17,249 nt of DNA from Dissophora ornata (Eukaryota; Mortierellomycota; Mortierellomycetes; Mortierellales; Mortierellaceae), in NCBI GenBank assembly GCA_025201705.1, contig MU616717.1, forward strand, positions 3,430 through 20,678, in the 5' to 3' direction. The notes under the pieces are model-generated. The model was not told the origin of the DNA, did not search any database, and saw only the letters and a program-made list of their open reading frames with translations. Shown one piece after another: positions 9,005 through 17,249 of the stretch. The position numbers and the translations under genes were made by a program. Each line of letters opens with the position of its first letter. The first letter of the stretch is position 1.

Positions 9005-9700
9005 ATGCACGGTCTATCCACCCTCTTGTCCTCCGTAACGGTCTTTGCCGTGTTTGGACTGTCGCTCATCCAAGATGCCCGCGTTGACGCTCATTCCTGG
9101 GTCGACTGCACCAACATGCTTCCATCGGGCAAATGCGCCGGCTACCCAATCGGATACCCCACGCGCGCCAACCCCGATATTAACACTCTCTACACCTACC
9201 TCATCTCTGGCCGTCCACCCACGGCCCCCGTCTGCCAGCCTGGACGACAGAGCATCTTCCCCGGCAAGAACCCTGCCAACCTCCCTCCTGCCTCGGTCGT
9301 CCCTGGCCAAACCCTGCACCTTACCTGGGAGGCCAACGGGCACATGAACCACGTCACGAAGCCCTCCGACTTCCGAACCAAGTCCTCTGTCTACTGGACC
9401 GGCGTCCCCAACAAACTGATTAAGACCCGCTCAGAGCTGTCAAAGAAATCGTATTTGCTCAAGACCATGGATTTCGCAACACCCCAGAACTGTGATGACC
9501 CTGCGAACCCGAACACGGTCTGCCATGGCAACGTTACCGTCCCCAAGAACACCCTCCCTGGCAAGTACCAGATGGTCTGGTACTGGCGGTTTGACCAGAA
9601 CCCGGTTGGTGAGGAGTACTCCACCTGCTTTGAAGTCATCGTCAAGGCACCCAAGCCCAAGGCACCCGCAACTCCTAAGCGTCGCTTGAGCATCGAATAA
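9005..9700 (+). CDS. Secreted protein with N-terminal histidine after signal cleavage, candidate LPMO-like copper protein
   Basis: Single exon, 231 aa. An in-frame ATG exists at 8885 but lies at the TATA box; the ATG at 9005 (CACCATG) directly starts a signal peptide. Residues 1-29 form a hydrophobic signal ending VDA. Predicted cleavage leaves His30 as the mature first residue (HSWVDC), the hallmark of histidine-brace copper enzymes such as lytic polysaccharide monooxygenases. A second histidine could be H113 or H116 in TWEANGHMNH. An aromatic-rich C-terminal strand (MVWYWRFDQNP, EEYSTCFEV) could supply the axial Tyr or Phe. Six cysteines (35, 44, 77, 163, 173, 208) could form three disulfides, and N176 (NVT) is a glycosylation site. 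The Lys/Pro tail (PKPKAPATPKRRLSIE) looks disordered. Similar small proteins occur in Mortierella genomes as I recall, but I cannot name the AA family. Substrate (chitin, glucan, pectin) or copper binding alone remains open. Confidence 0.85.
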   Translation: MHGLSTLLSSVTVFAVFGLSLIQDARVDAHSWVDCTNMLPSGKCAGYPIGYPTRANPDINTLYTYLISGRPPTAPVCQPGRQSIFPGKNPANLPPASVVPGQTLHLTWEANGHMNHVTKPSDFRTKSSVYWTGVPNKLIKTRSELSKKSYLLKTMDFATPQNCDDPANPNTVCHGNVTVPKNTLPGKYQMVWYWRFDQNPVGEEYSTCFEVIVKAPKPKAPATPKRRLSIE

Positions 9701-10809
9701 GAACCTTCTCTGAAGCCTATTAGAGGAAATCTTACTGGATTTTGAGATCCCTGATGGGTGGCGACTAGATAGTGTATCTTATGTCGATTATTGTCACGCG
9801 AATTAAAACTTGAAGGTCGATTTTGATATTCCGCATTGGTCTTGGTACACTTTACTTGGGAAGCGATCATATGTCAATCATCAATCAATTCCTGCTCAAA
9901 GCCGCTTCGCACTTTGTCTATCCTTGCAAGTCCTTCAGAGACTGATCTAGGCTGTGGATTATATGTCCATATTTTACGTCCTTCCGAAGTGGATGAACTT
10001 GTGGATTCGCGCATAAAGACTCTTCAAGACCACCGCTGTCAACAGCAACAACAGGCTTCAAGAGCATCCGTCTGTGTTTTTCCATGATATTCCACCGGTA
10101 GCTCACACTTCGACGTGAGATTTGAGAACTCGCTGTTAATATAACCTGAAGCTCCCAGGAATTAGAAAAACTTTCGTGTGTTCAATGACTTTCAAGGATC
10201 TTCTTAAAAAAGACGCGTAGTAACCATTGGACTCGAGAATAGGCTGCCAAAAGTGGCTGCGGATCTATTGAATTTTTTGTGTCACCAATTTTTTTTGCCA
10301 CCTCAACTCGCACCGTCATCTTTCATTGCCCTGCTTATCATGCGTGATATTTGCTGCGAAACTGACAACCAAGACGCCACTCTTGTGGTGGTAGGTACAC
10401 TGCAGAGCAAGGTATGGTTGACTATATCTAAATCTTCTATAATGCTAAAGATGATATTCCTGACTAAATTTTGAGCACAGGTGTCCTCATTCTGCGGAGT
10501 GGCGGGATGCGAAGAAACTTGTTTCCAAAGACCTATTCTCTCAGTGTACGAACGAAAGATGGAAGTGACGATGCACTCTTCCTTTTCCTGGACCCTATTT
10601 TTGACATGCCTTTTTGTTTCCTGATACGAATGAGTGGCCGCAAAAATGGAAATCGCCGTCGGGAGGGGCTTCCTCAAGAAGTTCGCATCAAAGATGAAAT
10701 TGATGGTCCTAGTACCCATACAACATGAGAATAAACGCCGGTTCACCTTAAAAAAACGTTGACATGCAGTAACCACTTGCAGGAGATCAGACACGCCTGT
10801 AATTTCGCT
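9701..10809. other. Interval with no supported gene
   Basis: The first 150 bases are the 3' region of the secreted protein gene (an AATTAAAAC stretch near 9800). Beyond this, the longest frames are a minus-strand ORF at 10794-10303 (163 codons) and a plus-strand ORF at 9836-10087. Neither has a recognisable domain, hydrophobic pattern or intron support. The 163-codon ORF starts 16 bases after the stop of the small ORF at 11190-10810 on the same strand, so it could be a continuation after an unseen intron, but I found no joining splice pair. No repeats longer than short T and A runs were seen. Confidence 0.4.
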
Positions 10810-11190
10810 TTACTTCTTAAGATTCTCGCAGCGAGCGTCCATCGCCACTTTCGAAACATTGGTCTCTTCTACAATAAGCCGGCTGCCTGTGTTGAGTTGT
10901 GATGGTGTTGTACCTGGCCCAGCCAAGTGGCCAATGTATTCGAAGTCGATGGAGTTGAGAGACGATCTTGCTAAGGACGGGTTGGAGTCAATGTAGTCGC
11001 TCCCATTTTCAGACGAAAACACAGCATCCCGGAATGTTACTTTTTTGGTGGGTCGTTCCTGGCCTGGAGTGCTCACGCTCTCTGGCTCAGGGGCGACTTC
11101 GGCGACTTTGGCCAATGGCCAATGAACCGTTTTTACTCGTGGCGATCGGTAGCCAAGAGTATGCGTGAAAAGAGAGTAAAGAGATGCCAT
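10810..11190 (-). CDS. Small unrecognised ORF, 126 aa
   Basis: One open frame from ATG 11190 (MASLYSLFTHTLGYRSPR) to the TAA at 10810. An upstream in-frame ATG at 11229 exists; the inner one has the better ACCATGG context. The composition looks protein-like: a short hydrophobic or aromatic N-terminus, a basic patch, a PTKKVTFRDAVFSS segment, then Ser/Asp-rich stretches (SDYIDSNPSLARSSLNS) that would be disordered and phosphorylatable. There is no domain I recognise. It lies directly downstream of the decayed Crinkler-type gene on the same strand, so it may be an unrelated single-exon gene or a leftover 3' piece of it. No TATA box is evident. Confidence 0.4.
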   Translation of the reverse strand: MASLYSLFTHTLGYRSPRVKTVHWPLAKVAEVAPEPESVSTPGQERPTKKVTFRDAVFSSENGSDYIDSNPSLARSSLNSIDFEYIGHLAGPGTTPSQLNTGSRLIVEETNVSKVAMDARCENLKK

Positions 11191-11441
11191 GGTGTAACGT
11201 CGGTGATAGTCATGACCATTCGTGTGCATTTTGTGGCTGCTCTTCCGGCCACATATACTTCGTAGATGTCCCGACTCTAAACCGATACACCAGTCCGAGG
11301 TCTATGACTCGGTGGTCAAAGTCTATGGTGTTGGAATCAACTTCAGGTAAAAACATAGCCGAGAGCATGTGGTTGAGAGTTTAGTCCAATGCCATCAAGA
11401 GTCTTAAAATACATCCTATCCATGTGCCCTGATAAGATCTC

Positions 11442-12210
11442 CTACTGTTCTTCTTCGAATTCCTTCATTTTGGACAAGACTCTTTGATCAGACTGGTCTC
11501 TCTCGAATTCTGCGTGTGCTGTGCCCGCAAATACGGCCTCGTGCCCCGATGTTTTGGCTGCTCCATATCTACCAAGCTGCATCAGGGGATTAAGAATTGC
11601 GTATTTGACGGGTCCTGCTCGAAGAGTGCGCCTTGCTCGTCAGCGGCAAAGAGAGTTTTCGCCGCTTGTTTTCAAAAGAAGTCGCTGAAGATGCCGTCAA
11701 CTGCGCGAGCGACCACTGCATCTCTAATCGGACACTTGGCCGTCATCGCTTTGGAGTCGGTGGTAGTCAAATTGTTCTCGTTATGGGTAAAGAGTCGTTG
11801 TAAGAGTAATTGTAGTCGATGTCGTCTTATTGCAATAGGTCGAGAGTGGCGCAGGAGTGGAAGCTGAATAGACAAAGCAAGCATAGTATGGAATCATTCA
11901 GTCAGTAGCAAATATCAATTATCAAAAGCAAACGACATGCCTCGCGGTGGCCGTTCGACGATGATGTACATATTGTCGTCGGGGTTCTCGGGAAGCAACT
12001 TGGAAAGGCGTATTCTTAGGTTGGAGACTCCTCATTGCCATTCGTGAGTGGAACCGAGACGTGAGTTGTCCGGGTGCAATGTTCCAAACCTAGATGGGGT
12101 ACAGATGTACTTCAGGTCGTCGACGGTTCTCTCGAGGAAATCTTTACCGAGAACGCATTCAAGGTTGCTTCTCCGTCGTCAAGACCGAGGAGTTTCAATA
12201 TGTTGGTCAT
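11442..12210 (-). pseudogene. Degenerate Crinkler (CRN)-type gene
   Basis: The minus strand from ATG 12210 shows a CRN ubiquitin-like header in pieces: DDGEATLNAFSVKI in one frame, RTVDDLKYIC in the next, then LRIRLSKLLPENPDDNMYII and VERPPRG. These match the start and the 'I.V.RPP' end of the header in fungal and oomycete Crinklers. A likely intron follows (about 11945-11875, CTACTGAC branch, TATTCAG acceptor), but its donor reads GCATGT where GTATGT is expected. The rest includes RLFTHNENNLTT, KCPIRDAVVARAVDGIFSDF, a TGA, then LGRYGAAKTSGHEAVFAG and KMKEFEEEQ before a TAG. Frameshifts in the header, one near 12110 and one near 12040, plus stops make this a pseudogene. Related coding-like sequence (VIDLGLVYRFRVGTSTKYMW) continues to about 11210, so the relic may be longer. 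Family knowledge: Crinklers are modular proteins, some delivered into host cells; no activity is expected from this copy. Confidence 0.7.
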
Positions 12211-12446
12211 TCATGGTAGGAGGTGGGTGGCACGTCAATAGACGAGGTATTAATTTGTGGGCGAATTTCTTTTTTAAATGTCGCGCGGCGAAAAGTGTTC
12301 AGCATGGTGCTGCCTTCCTTCGAAATGAAGGTTTGCACCGTCGCAGTAAAATCAGTCGCGTTTCCGTGGGTTCTCCTGCGGTATACATATTACGTTTATT
12401 ACAAAATGGAGAGTGGAGACGATATTTTTTAATGGCCCTAAAAAAT

Positions 12447-13514
12447 TTACAGGACGTGCTCGCCACGGAGCTTCTTCTCGGACTTCTGCATGATCTTCAA
12501 GAACTCCTCAAGGGTGACGCGGCCGTCGCCAGAGACATCGGCCTCGTGGACGATCTCATCAACGTCAGCCTATTGTTTTTTTTTTTTGTTTTTCGTGAAA
12601 GAAAAGAAAATGCTGCAGGTTAGCGTACTGCCTTCATATTACTGTGTTTCTTTTCTTTTTACTGCTCATTCTCGCTTCCATATTTTTTTCATCAATAACG
12701 CACCTCGGAGAGAGAGTTGTCGCCAAAGTGCTGGAGAGCAGCACGGAGCTCAGCAGCAGAGATGTTACCGGAACCATCCTTGTTGATGGTCTTGAAGAGA
12801 ATGCCATAAGCCTCTTCAGAGGTCTCAGCACCATGGTGGTTCTTGGCCAACAAGGCAGAGAAAGCCTTGAAGTCCAAGGGCTGGGTGGGGAGCTTGACAG
12901 TGTTGGTCAACTCAGCGTTGTTGAGGAGCTGTTTTATCAGGGACGCGGGTTTTTGATAGAAATGGATTCCACTGGTTAATATTTTCATTATCAACAAGAC
13001 AGATTCCCCTCCATCTTCCCCGTGTAAACAAATGCGGAACGAGCGGAACGGACAAGAGAGAGAAAGAGTGAGAGGCAACAGAACAGTAAATTCGACACAA
13101 GCGCGACAGAGCAAACGATGAACTCCCCCCCCTTCCCCCCTCCATGCTCTACTACTGTCTGCCTATGGGCCCCAAATACGAGTTCTTTTCTTTCGACTTT
13201 GAGGCCACTGAGCGGAAGCGTGCGTGACACATATCCCTCCTGTGGAAGAATAGAGGAAACGAGTAGAATCGAAGGGTAAAAGGGTAAACGAAGACAGGAC
13301 GTGCACAGATAAACTAGGCAGGGGATAAGGGAGTGGGCAATGCAAAGGACCGGAATGTGGGATGAGTGATGCAATGGGATGCAATGGGATGAAGTCGGAT
13401 ACTAACAGCGAGGAAGTCGGAGAAGGCCTTGGGCTGGATGACACCAGAGTTGGTAGGGTCGAAGAGGGCGAAGGCCTCCTTGATTTCGACTTCCTGGGCG
13501 TGGACGAGAGACAT
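12447..13514 (-). CDS. Calmodulin-family EF-hand protein (myosin light chain/caltractin-like)
   Basis: Clear exons: 13514-13407 (36 codons, MSLVHAQEVEIKEAFALFDP…), 12928 or further upstream to 12704, and 12569-12447 (ending LRGEHVL). Intron 12703-12570 is GTGCGT…AATAG. The join 13406 to about 12929 is unresolved. One option is a 42-base exon at 13239-13198, behind the strong acceptor TTCTTCCACAG, with all phases 0, giving 165 aa. Another is an exon beginning near 12971 and reading YQKPASLIKQLLNNAEL, which looks more EF-hand-like but whose phase does not fit the first exon. Four EF-hand units are expected. EF1 (DPTNSGVIQPKA) lacks Glu12 and EF2 is degenerate. EF3 (NKDGSGNISAAE) and EF4 (DVSGDGRVTLEE) keep most or all ligands. 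This two-lobed pattern suits an essential light chain or calmodulin-like regulator. It binds calcium, if at all, in the C-lobe. The exact subfamily cannot be set from sequence alone. Confidence 0.88.
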
Positions 13515-14041
13515 GATGATGAGTTGTCGTTGGGATGGGATGTGATGGGATGATGAAAAGAAGAGAAGAAGGCTGGCGCGAAGGTGGGGTCAATATAACA
13601 AAAACCAGCCGAGAGAGTGCGAGGCCATGGCCAGGCACTCGCCCCCCACACCCGCCTGCTCGTAAAATAGAGTAGACCTGCTGTCTCGAATCTGCTCAAT
13701 CAGCGTGGGTACCCAGGTTTGCCTCTGCCACTCTAATCCAAAGTAACCTCATTCCCCGTCCGCCCTGTTGAAAACCCCTGGGACATTGAGTCGCAGTTTC
13801 AATTGACAAATCCGCCTGCGACTGGCTAAACTCGCCAGCTAGACCAGCTGTGACAGGACTAGACACGGCAAGATCAGGATCAGACTCAGCGCAGCGAGGC
13901 GATAGATGGAAGCAACACAGGGGAAAACTATTGCCGGTTTGTTTGTGCCTTCGAAAACCTTGCACTCCAATTATTGGCCCACCAGAGGGTGCTCCATCCC
14001 AAAAAGATATCGTAGTGAGGTATTTTTATTTGGTGTTGTAG

Positions 14042-14072
<31 letters not shown>

Positions 14073-14249
14073 GGTTGTTGTTGTGCCTGGCTGGATACAG
14101 TCAAACTTGTGTAATAACATACTGCCAGAGGCCAGTTCTAGCATTAAATTGTCCTCCTGCCTGTTGTATGTGTAACACCAGCGTTGCTTTGCGACAATAG
14201 GTTCATCCACCCCTTCGCCTTCCTTCTCGGGAGGCAATTCATCCTCATC
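13515..14249. other. EF-hand gene promoter and intergenic region
   Basis: The first 150-200 bases upstream of the EF-hand ATG (minus strand) are pyrimidine-rich with a TTATATTG element about 80 bases away, a possible weak TATA box. Beyond about 13700 an 89-codon minus ORF exists with no recognisable features. A TTG trinucleotide run follows at 14041-14084. I see no gene. Confidence 0.45.
14041..14084 (+). repeat. TTG/CAA trinucleotide microsatellite
   Basis: About fourteen near-perfect GTT units, with two GTG/GTT variants near the right end, lie just beyond the 3' end of the decayed transposase. It falls within no supported gene. Confidence 0.85.
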
Positions 14250-15545
14250 CTCATCTGCCACCAGAAGTTGGTCGACAGTAAAAGAAAGGGTCAGCCTCCT
14301 CACCGATGATGTCCTCCTCTTCGTCGTTCAGAAGCGCTTGAATGTTCATTTGGTTCTTAAAACATCCCGGTCTCTGAACACAGAGTAACGCTCGCGTATT
14401 CTCGATCCTTCAGGGCTTCTGAATGAAGTTCATCACCAGAAAGCCCACCTCCTTGATTCTCATGCGAAGAGACCTTAGTTTCGCAACTGTGTATGGTTCA
14501 AGGTGTGACCTCCCCCTTGGCCTCTACAAGTAGTTCAATCGCATTGCGGACGTGAATTTTAGCAATATCTTTCGGGTTCCCCGCCAAAGGAGAAGCCCTT
14601 TTGATACCCATCGCTCGGTCCAAGTCAGCCCTGACTCGCACAGTGTCCAGTTCCTCCAAGCGTCGCAAAATGCATCTGTTGAACCGCTTGTGATAGTACT
14701 TAATAATACCGGCATCAAGAGGCTACAGTTTCGATGTGGTGTTAGCTGGGAGATAAAAGAGTTCTGTGCATTGTAGCTCGAGTGGATCTAACATCTAGGA
14801 TGCATTGTGTCCAGCGAAGTAGTCAAGAAGAAGGATGATCTTCTCCTTCCCAAGTCGCATCATCCTCGAATCAAATGACTTAAGCCAGTAGTAAAATGTT
14901 TTGTCGTCATCCATGCCTTGGTGTTGTGGCGATATGTACTACCAAGCGAGTTCGCATTAACATTCTTGAAGCAGCGTGGCGACGCGTAGTATCCAATAAC
15001 CAAAGGCGGTAGCTTGTCAGAACCATCGCCATTGGAGCATAGAGCAGCGGTGACACGCTGTTTCCGCTGCTTACGACTCCAGCTGTCTGATTGATGGTGA
15101 GCGGCTTTCCAATGAAAACATTTAAAAAATATTAGTCGTTGGGAACAACAGGGAAAGTATGCATTGCCTAATACACTAACCTTGCAAAGATCAGTCTCGT
15201 TCATATTATACATGTCGCTCCAACTGTGGGACATAAGAGTCTCCTGAATCCTAGGACGTTCAGACTCAATGAGGTCCATGGCAATATTGCCACTCTCTCC
15301 AAAGCGCTGACGCTCAATAATACCTTGTCGTTTTTTGCATGCTTCTAAGCAGCTTCTCGATGCCTTAATCTCAGCCTCGGAGATGTCCAGATCATCTCTC
15401 ACCCTCTCCGCCTTCTTCCTGATGAGCTCCCCTGTCATGTTGACACAATACTGGTACTTGAAGAACCATTCTGTAGCCTTATCTCCGATCCCCTAGAATT
15501 TAACCGAGGCTTTACGACGAATGTGTGCACTGGAAGAAGGCATGG
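14250..15545 (-). pseudogene. Decayed pogo/Tigger-type DDE transposase
   Basis: The minus strand carries, in order, a CENP-B/Tc5-type HTH region (EWFFKYQYCVNMTGELIRKK, then RQGIIERQRFGESGNI), the first catalytic block (DMYNMNETDLCK), RVTAALCSNGDGSDKLPPLV with PRCFKNVNANSLGSTYR, and the second catalytic block (IILLLDYFAGHNA). Then come FYLPANTTSK, a stop, PLDAGIIKYYHKRF and a C-terminal piece (NIQALLNDEEEDIIGEEAD). This order is that of DDE_1 Tigger/pogo transposases. Damage: a TAG before the HTH near 15495, Asn in place of the first catalytic Asp (codon 15201-15199), a frameshift near 14890, a TAG after GHNAS, a TAG in the usual LQPLDAG position and a TGA after EVTP. A 76-base GT-AG segment (15180-15105) may be an intron, though its phase does not fit. 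No terminal inverted repeats were found. The element cannot move by itself. Confidence 0.85.
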
Positions 15546-16295
15546 GTTGGTCATATACTGAGAGATTGAGTCGGCGTCCTAGAGCGAGGTAACTTGTGCA
15601 TCTCTCAAACAAATTTGTGGTCGGCATTGGGAGCTGCCCTTTCTTTAGAACGTGACAACTCTGTGGGCATGCTTGCACACTATCGATTTCGACAGTTGGG
15701 TCTCCGCTGACAAACTGATTTATTTAACATTTCTGTATGCAACGCGACTTGAGCGCCGCCAAAGACAGATGTCTTTGGTATACCCGTATTTTTACATCAC
15801 ACATAGCACACTGATGAGATTATTGTTAACATGGTACTATGGCCACAACGCTTTGGCCTTGACGAGTTTCCGGGGGTGGAAAGTACGGTCATGACTTGAA
15901 GATGGCATAATATGACCTTCCCTCCTCGACAATTCAGATTCGGGCATAATGGCATTGTATGCAAACTTTACTGACAGATCCATGCGATTATTGAATAAGA
16001 GTATCCCTTCCACCAAACGGATGATTAAGCGAACACCGTTTTCATCGAACGTGATTGGGATAAAACATGTTTTCTCTCTCGGTAGACTATAAAAACGATT
16101 CCAGATACCTCAAAGATACAAAATCCACTTGCAAACCTGAAATAAGAAGGCGCGCAATTGCAGCAGATCATATCGAACATGTCTTTCAAAACCTTCCAGA
16201 GATATCAGATAGCTGGAAGCTATAAACACAAAAACCTTAATCAGCAGTGATATAAGTTGAATGGGAATATCATTTTGTCATTGCGTATCCTTTAC
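15546..16295. other. AT-rich interval without a supported gene
   Basis: Possibly part of the transposon's 5' end (a further minus ORF reaches 15678). It contains a 20-base inverted repeat at 15759-15778. No ORF over about 80 codons and no family signature are seen. Terminal inverted repeats of the transposase element were sought here and not found. Confidence 0.4.
15759..15778. repeat. Perfect 9-bp inverted repeat
   Basis: CCAAAGACA, two bases, then TGTCTTTGG. It is short and perfect and could be a protein-binding dyad or a small hairpin. Its position upstream of the transposase N-terminus makes it a possible element-internal site, which is inference. Confidence 0.7.
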
Positions 16296-16528
16296 CTTGT
16301 GGGACATGCTCTGGCAAGGGTGGGGATAACAACGTATTTAATCTGCAATCTAGAAGCATCATTAGTTGCAATATCTCTTTCATTGATGGCAACAAGCAAA
16401 TTTGCCCACTCCATAATGATCGTTGCAGTAATCTTTGGTGCCAGTTCAGCACAAATTGTGTAAGGCTTGGCCGGGCTATGGTTGTTGCTGCGAGATTGGA
16501 AATAGTCCGAAAGCAGCGCCGGATCGAA
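16296..16528 (-). pseudogene. Unassigned coding-like fragment of about 78 codons
   Basis: An open frame without an ATG at its left limit reads FDPALLSDYFQSRSNNH, AKPYTICAELAPKITATIIM, EWANLLVAINERDIATNDA and LQIKYVVIPTLARACPT. It then meets a plausible donor (AAG|GTAAAG at 16296/16295), with a TTTATAG acceptor near 16222. The residue pattern looks like real protein, but I cannot name the family. After the possible splice the frame closes within about 11 codons. An in-frame TGA lies just upstream (16531-16529), so it is either an internal exon or a relic. Confidence 0.35.
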
Positions 16529-16687
16529 TCACTTCAGCGACAGTCTTTGCACTCCTGGAGTTGGGCGCCATCACTATACTTATAGTACTTCTTCCAATGA
16601 ACTAAAAAAAGTAATGGTTAACGACAGCAACACCATGACCATTTTGTATCCCAAATCCCAAAAAGAAGTCCGCAAGAACGCCAGGAT

Positions 16688-16888
16688 AGAGTCGAGCACC
16701 GCTCTGAAAGCTAAGGACAGCGCGAAAACGTTGTGAATCAGATCAACGCTGGTCATTGGCGCATTGTGTAAACAATCCTGGCCATCTCCCATTCAGTTAC
16801 AAGAAAGCAAATTAGCTTGCCCATGCAATCACAAAACCTGAACGAGAGATGTATTGGCCCGAATCATAAACGCCGCCTTGCTCGCTCT
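16688..16888. repeat. Direct repeat, copy 1 (about 201 bp)
   Basis: This segment matches 16976-17176 without any indel at a constant offset of 288 bases, with scattered substitutions. Long shared stretches include CGCGAAAACGTTGTGAATCA and AGAAAGCAAATTAGCTTGCC. The 87 bases between the copies do not match the 87 bases before copy 1. Confidence 0.9.
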
Positions 16889-16975
16889 TTTTCAGTATCC
16901 CAGCTCTTGCAAAGACAATTACAGCCAAGAAGGTGCCTCTCAAGACAAAGTCGGGTCTGCAAAACAGATAGAGGC

Positions 16976-17176
16976 AGAATCGAGCACCGCTCTGCAAGCA
17001 ACGGACAGCGCGAAAACGTTGTGAATCAGATCAACGCTGGTCATTGGCGTACTGTGTATACAATCCTGGCCATCCCCCATTCAGTTACAAGAAAGCAAAT
17101 TAGCTTGCCCATGCAATCACAATGGCTGAACGAGAGATGTATTGACCAGAAGCATAAACACCGCCTTGCTCGTTCT
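16976..17176. repeat. Direct repeat, copy 2 (about 201 bp)
   Basis: The second copy of the repeat at 16688-16888. On the minus strand both copies share a short frame, EQGGVY(D/A)SGQYISRS followed by VIAWAS and a stop, so the unit may derive from a coding exon. Divergence of about a tenth suggests an old duplication. Further copies may lie beyond the right edge. Confidence 0.9.
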
Positions 17177-17249
17177 GATGTCATAGGACTGAAACTAATC
17201 ATCACCATTACCTTAAATCCGGAGGAAAGTATCGATGACGGCAACGGCA

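Noticed and set aside
9014..9352. 112-codon minus-strand ORF and a 100-codon plus-strand frame over the secreted protein gene
   Set aside because: They are shadows caused by the GC-rich codon bias of the real gene in the first frame.
9918..10106. Minus-strand stretch with VVAVDSGGLEES resembling a glycosyltransferase motif
   Set aside because: The similarity is limited to a few residues, with no flanking family blocks and a total of only 62 codons.
10303..10794. 163-codon minus-strand ORF
   Set aside because: No recognisable domain or codon pattern, and no splice link to the neighbouring small ORF. It could be chance in AT-moderate DNA.
13960..15800. Terminal inverted repeats bounding the transposase
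   Set aside because: Candidate ends on both sides were compared by eye and no convincing complementary pair was found.
16812..17244. Membrane-protein (MFS-like) reading of the repeat units
   Set aside because: A short GVY..GQYISRS..VIAWAS pattern hints at a transporter segment, but stops follow at once and no further transporter blocks are present.

Overview
The window looks like nuclear DNA of a filamentous early-diverging fungus, most likely of the Mortierella group. Genes carry short GT-AG introns of about 75-240 bases with CTRAY-like branch points, and Sel1-repeat, Crinkler-like and ARM/NACHT-type family members are present in the forms I remember from Mortierellales. That placement is from memory, not from a search.

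Left part (1-1970): two minus-strand pieces of multigene families lie end to end. One is the 5' end of an apparently intact Sel1-repeat gene that runs off the left edge. The other, just upstream of it, is a broken copy of a large helical-repeat (ARM/NACHT-type) family. 1970-3700 has no gene I can support.

Central part (3700-9800): this is the well-ordered housekeeping core. A ZFAND2/Cuz1-type AN1 zinc-finger gene (plus strand, 2 exons, CaaX tail) converges on a complete seven-exon fimbrin/plastin gene (minus strand, 615 aa, all phases consistent). After about 1.3 kb holding an OB-fold-like fragment comes a single-exon gene for a small secreted protein whose predicted mature N-terminus is histidine, a candidate copper (LPMO-like) protein.

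Right part (9.8-17.2 kb): this is accessory and partly decayed. It holds a small unrecognised ORF (126 aa), a degenerate Crinkler-type pseudogene, a calmodulin-family EF-hand gene with four or more exons (one internal exon unresolved), a decayed pogo/Tigger DDE transposase, and at the right edge two direct repeats of about 201 bp spaced 288 bp apart.

No operon logic applies. The intact genes act in separate processes: proteasome/Cdc48-linked stress response, actin bundling, extracellular polysaccharide or copper biology, and calcium signalling or myosin light chain. I found no rRNA, tRNA or CRISPR array. I did not find a convincing new multi-gene system. The best leads are the histidine-first secreted protein, the OB-fold-like fragment, and the clustered decaying family members.
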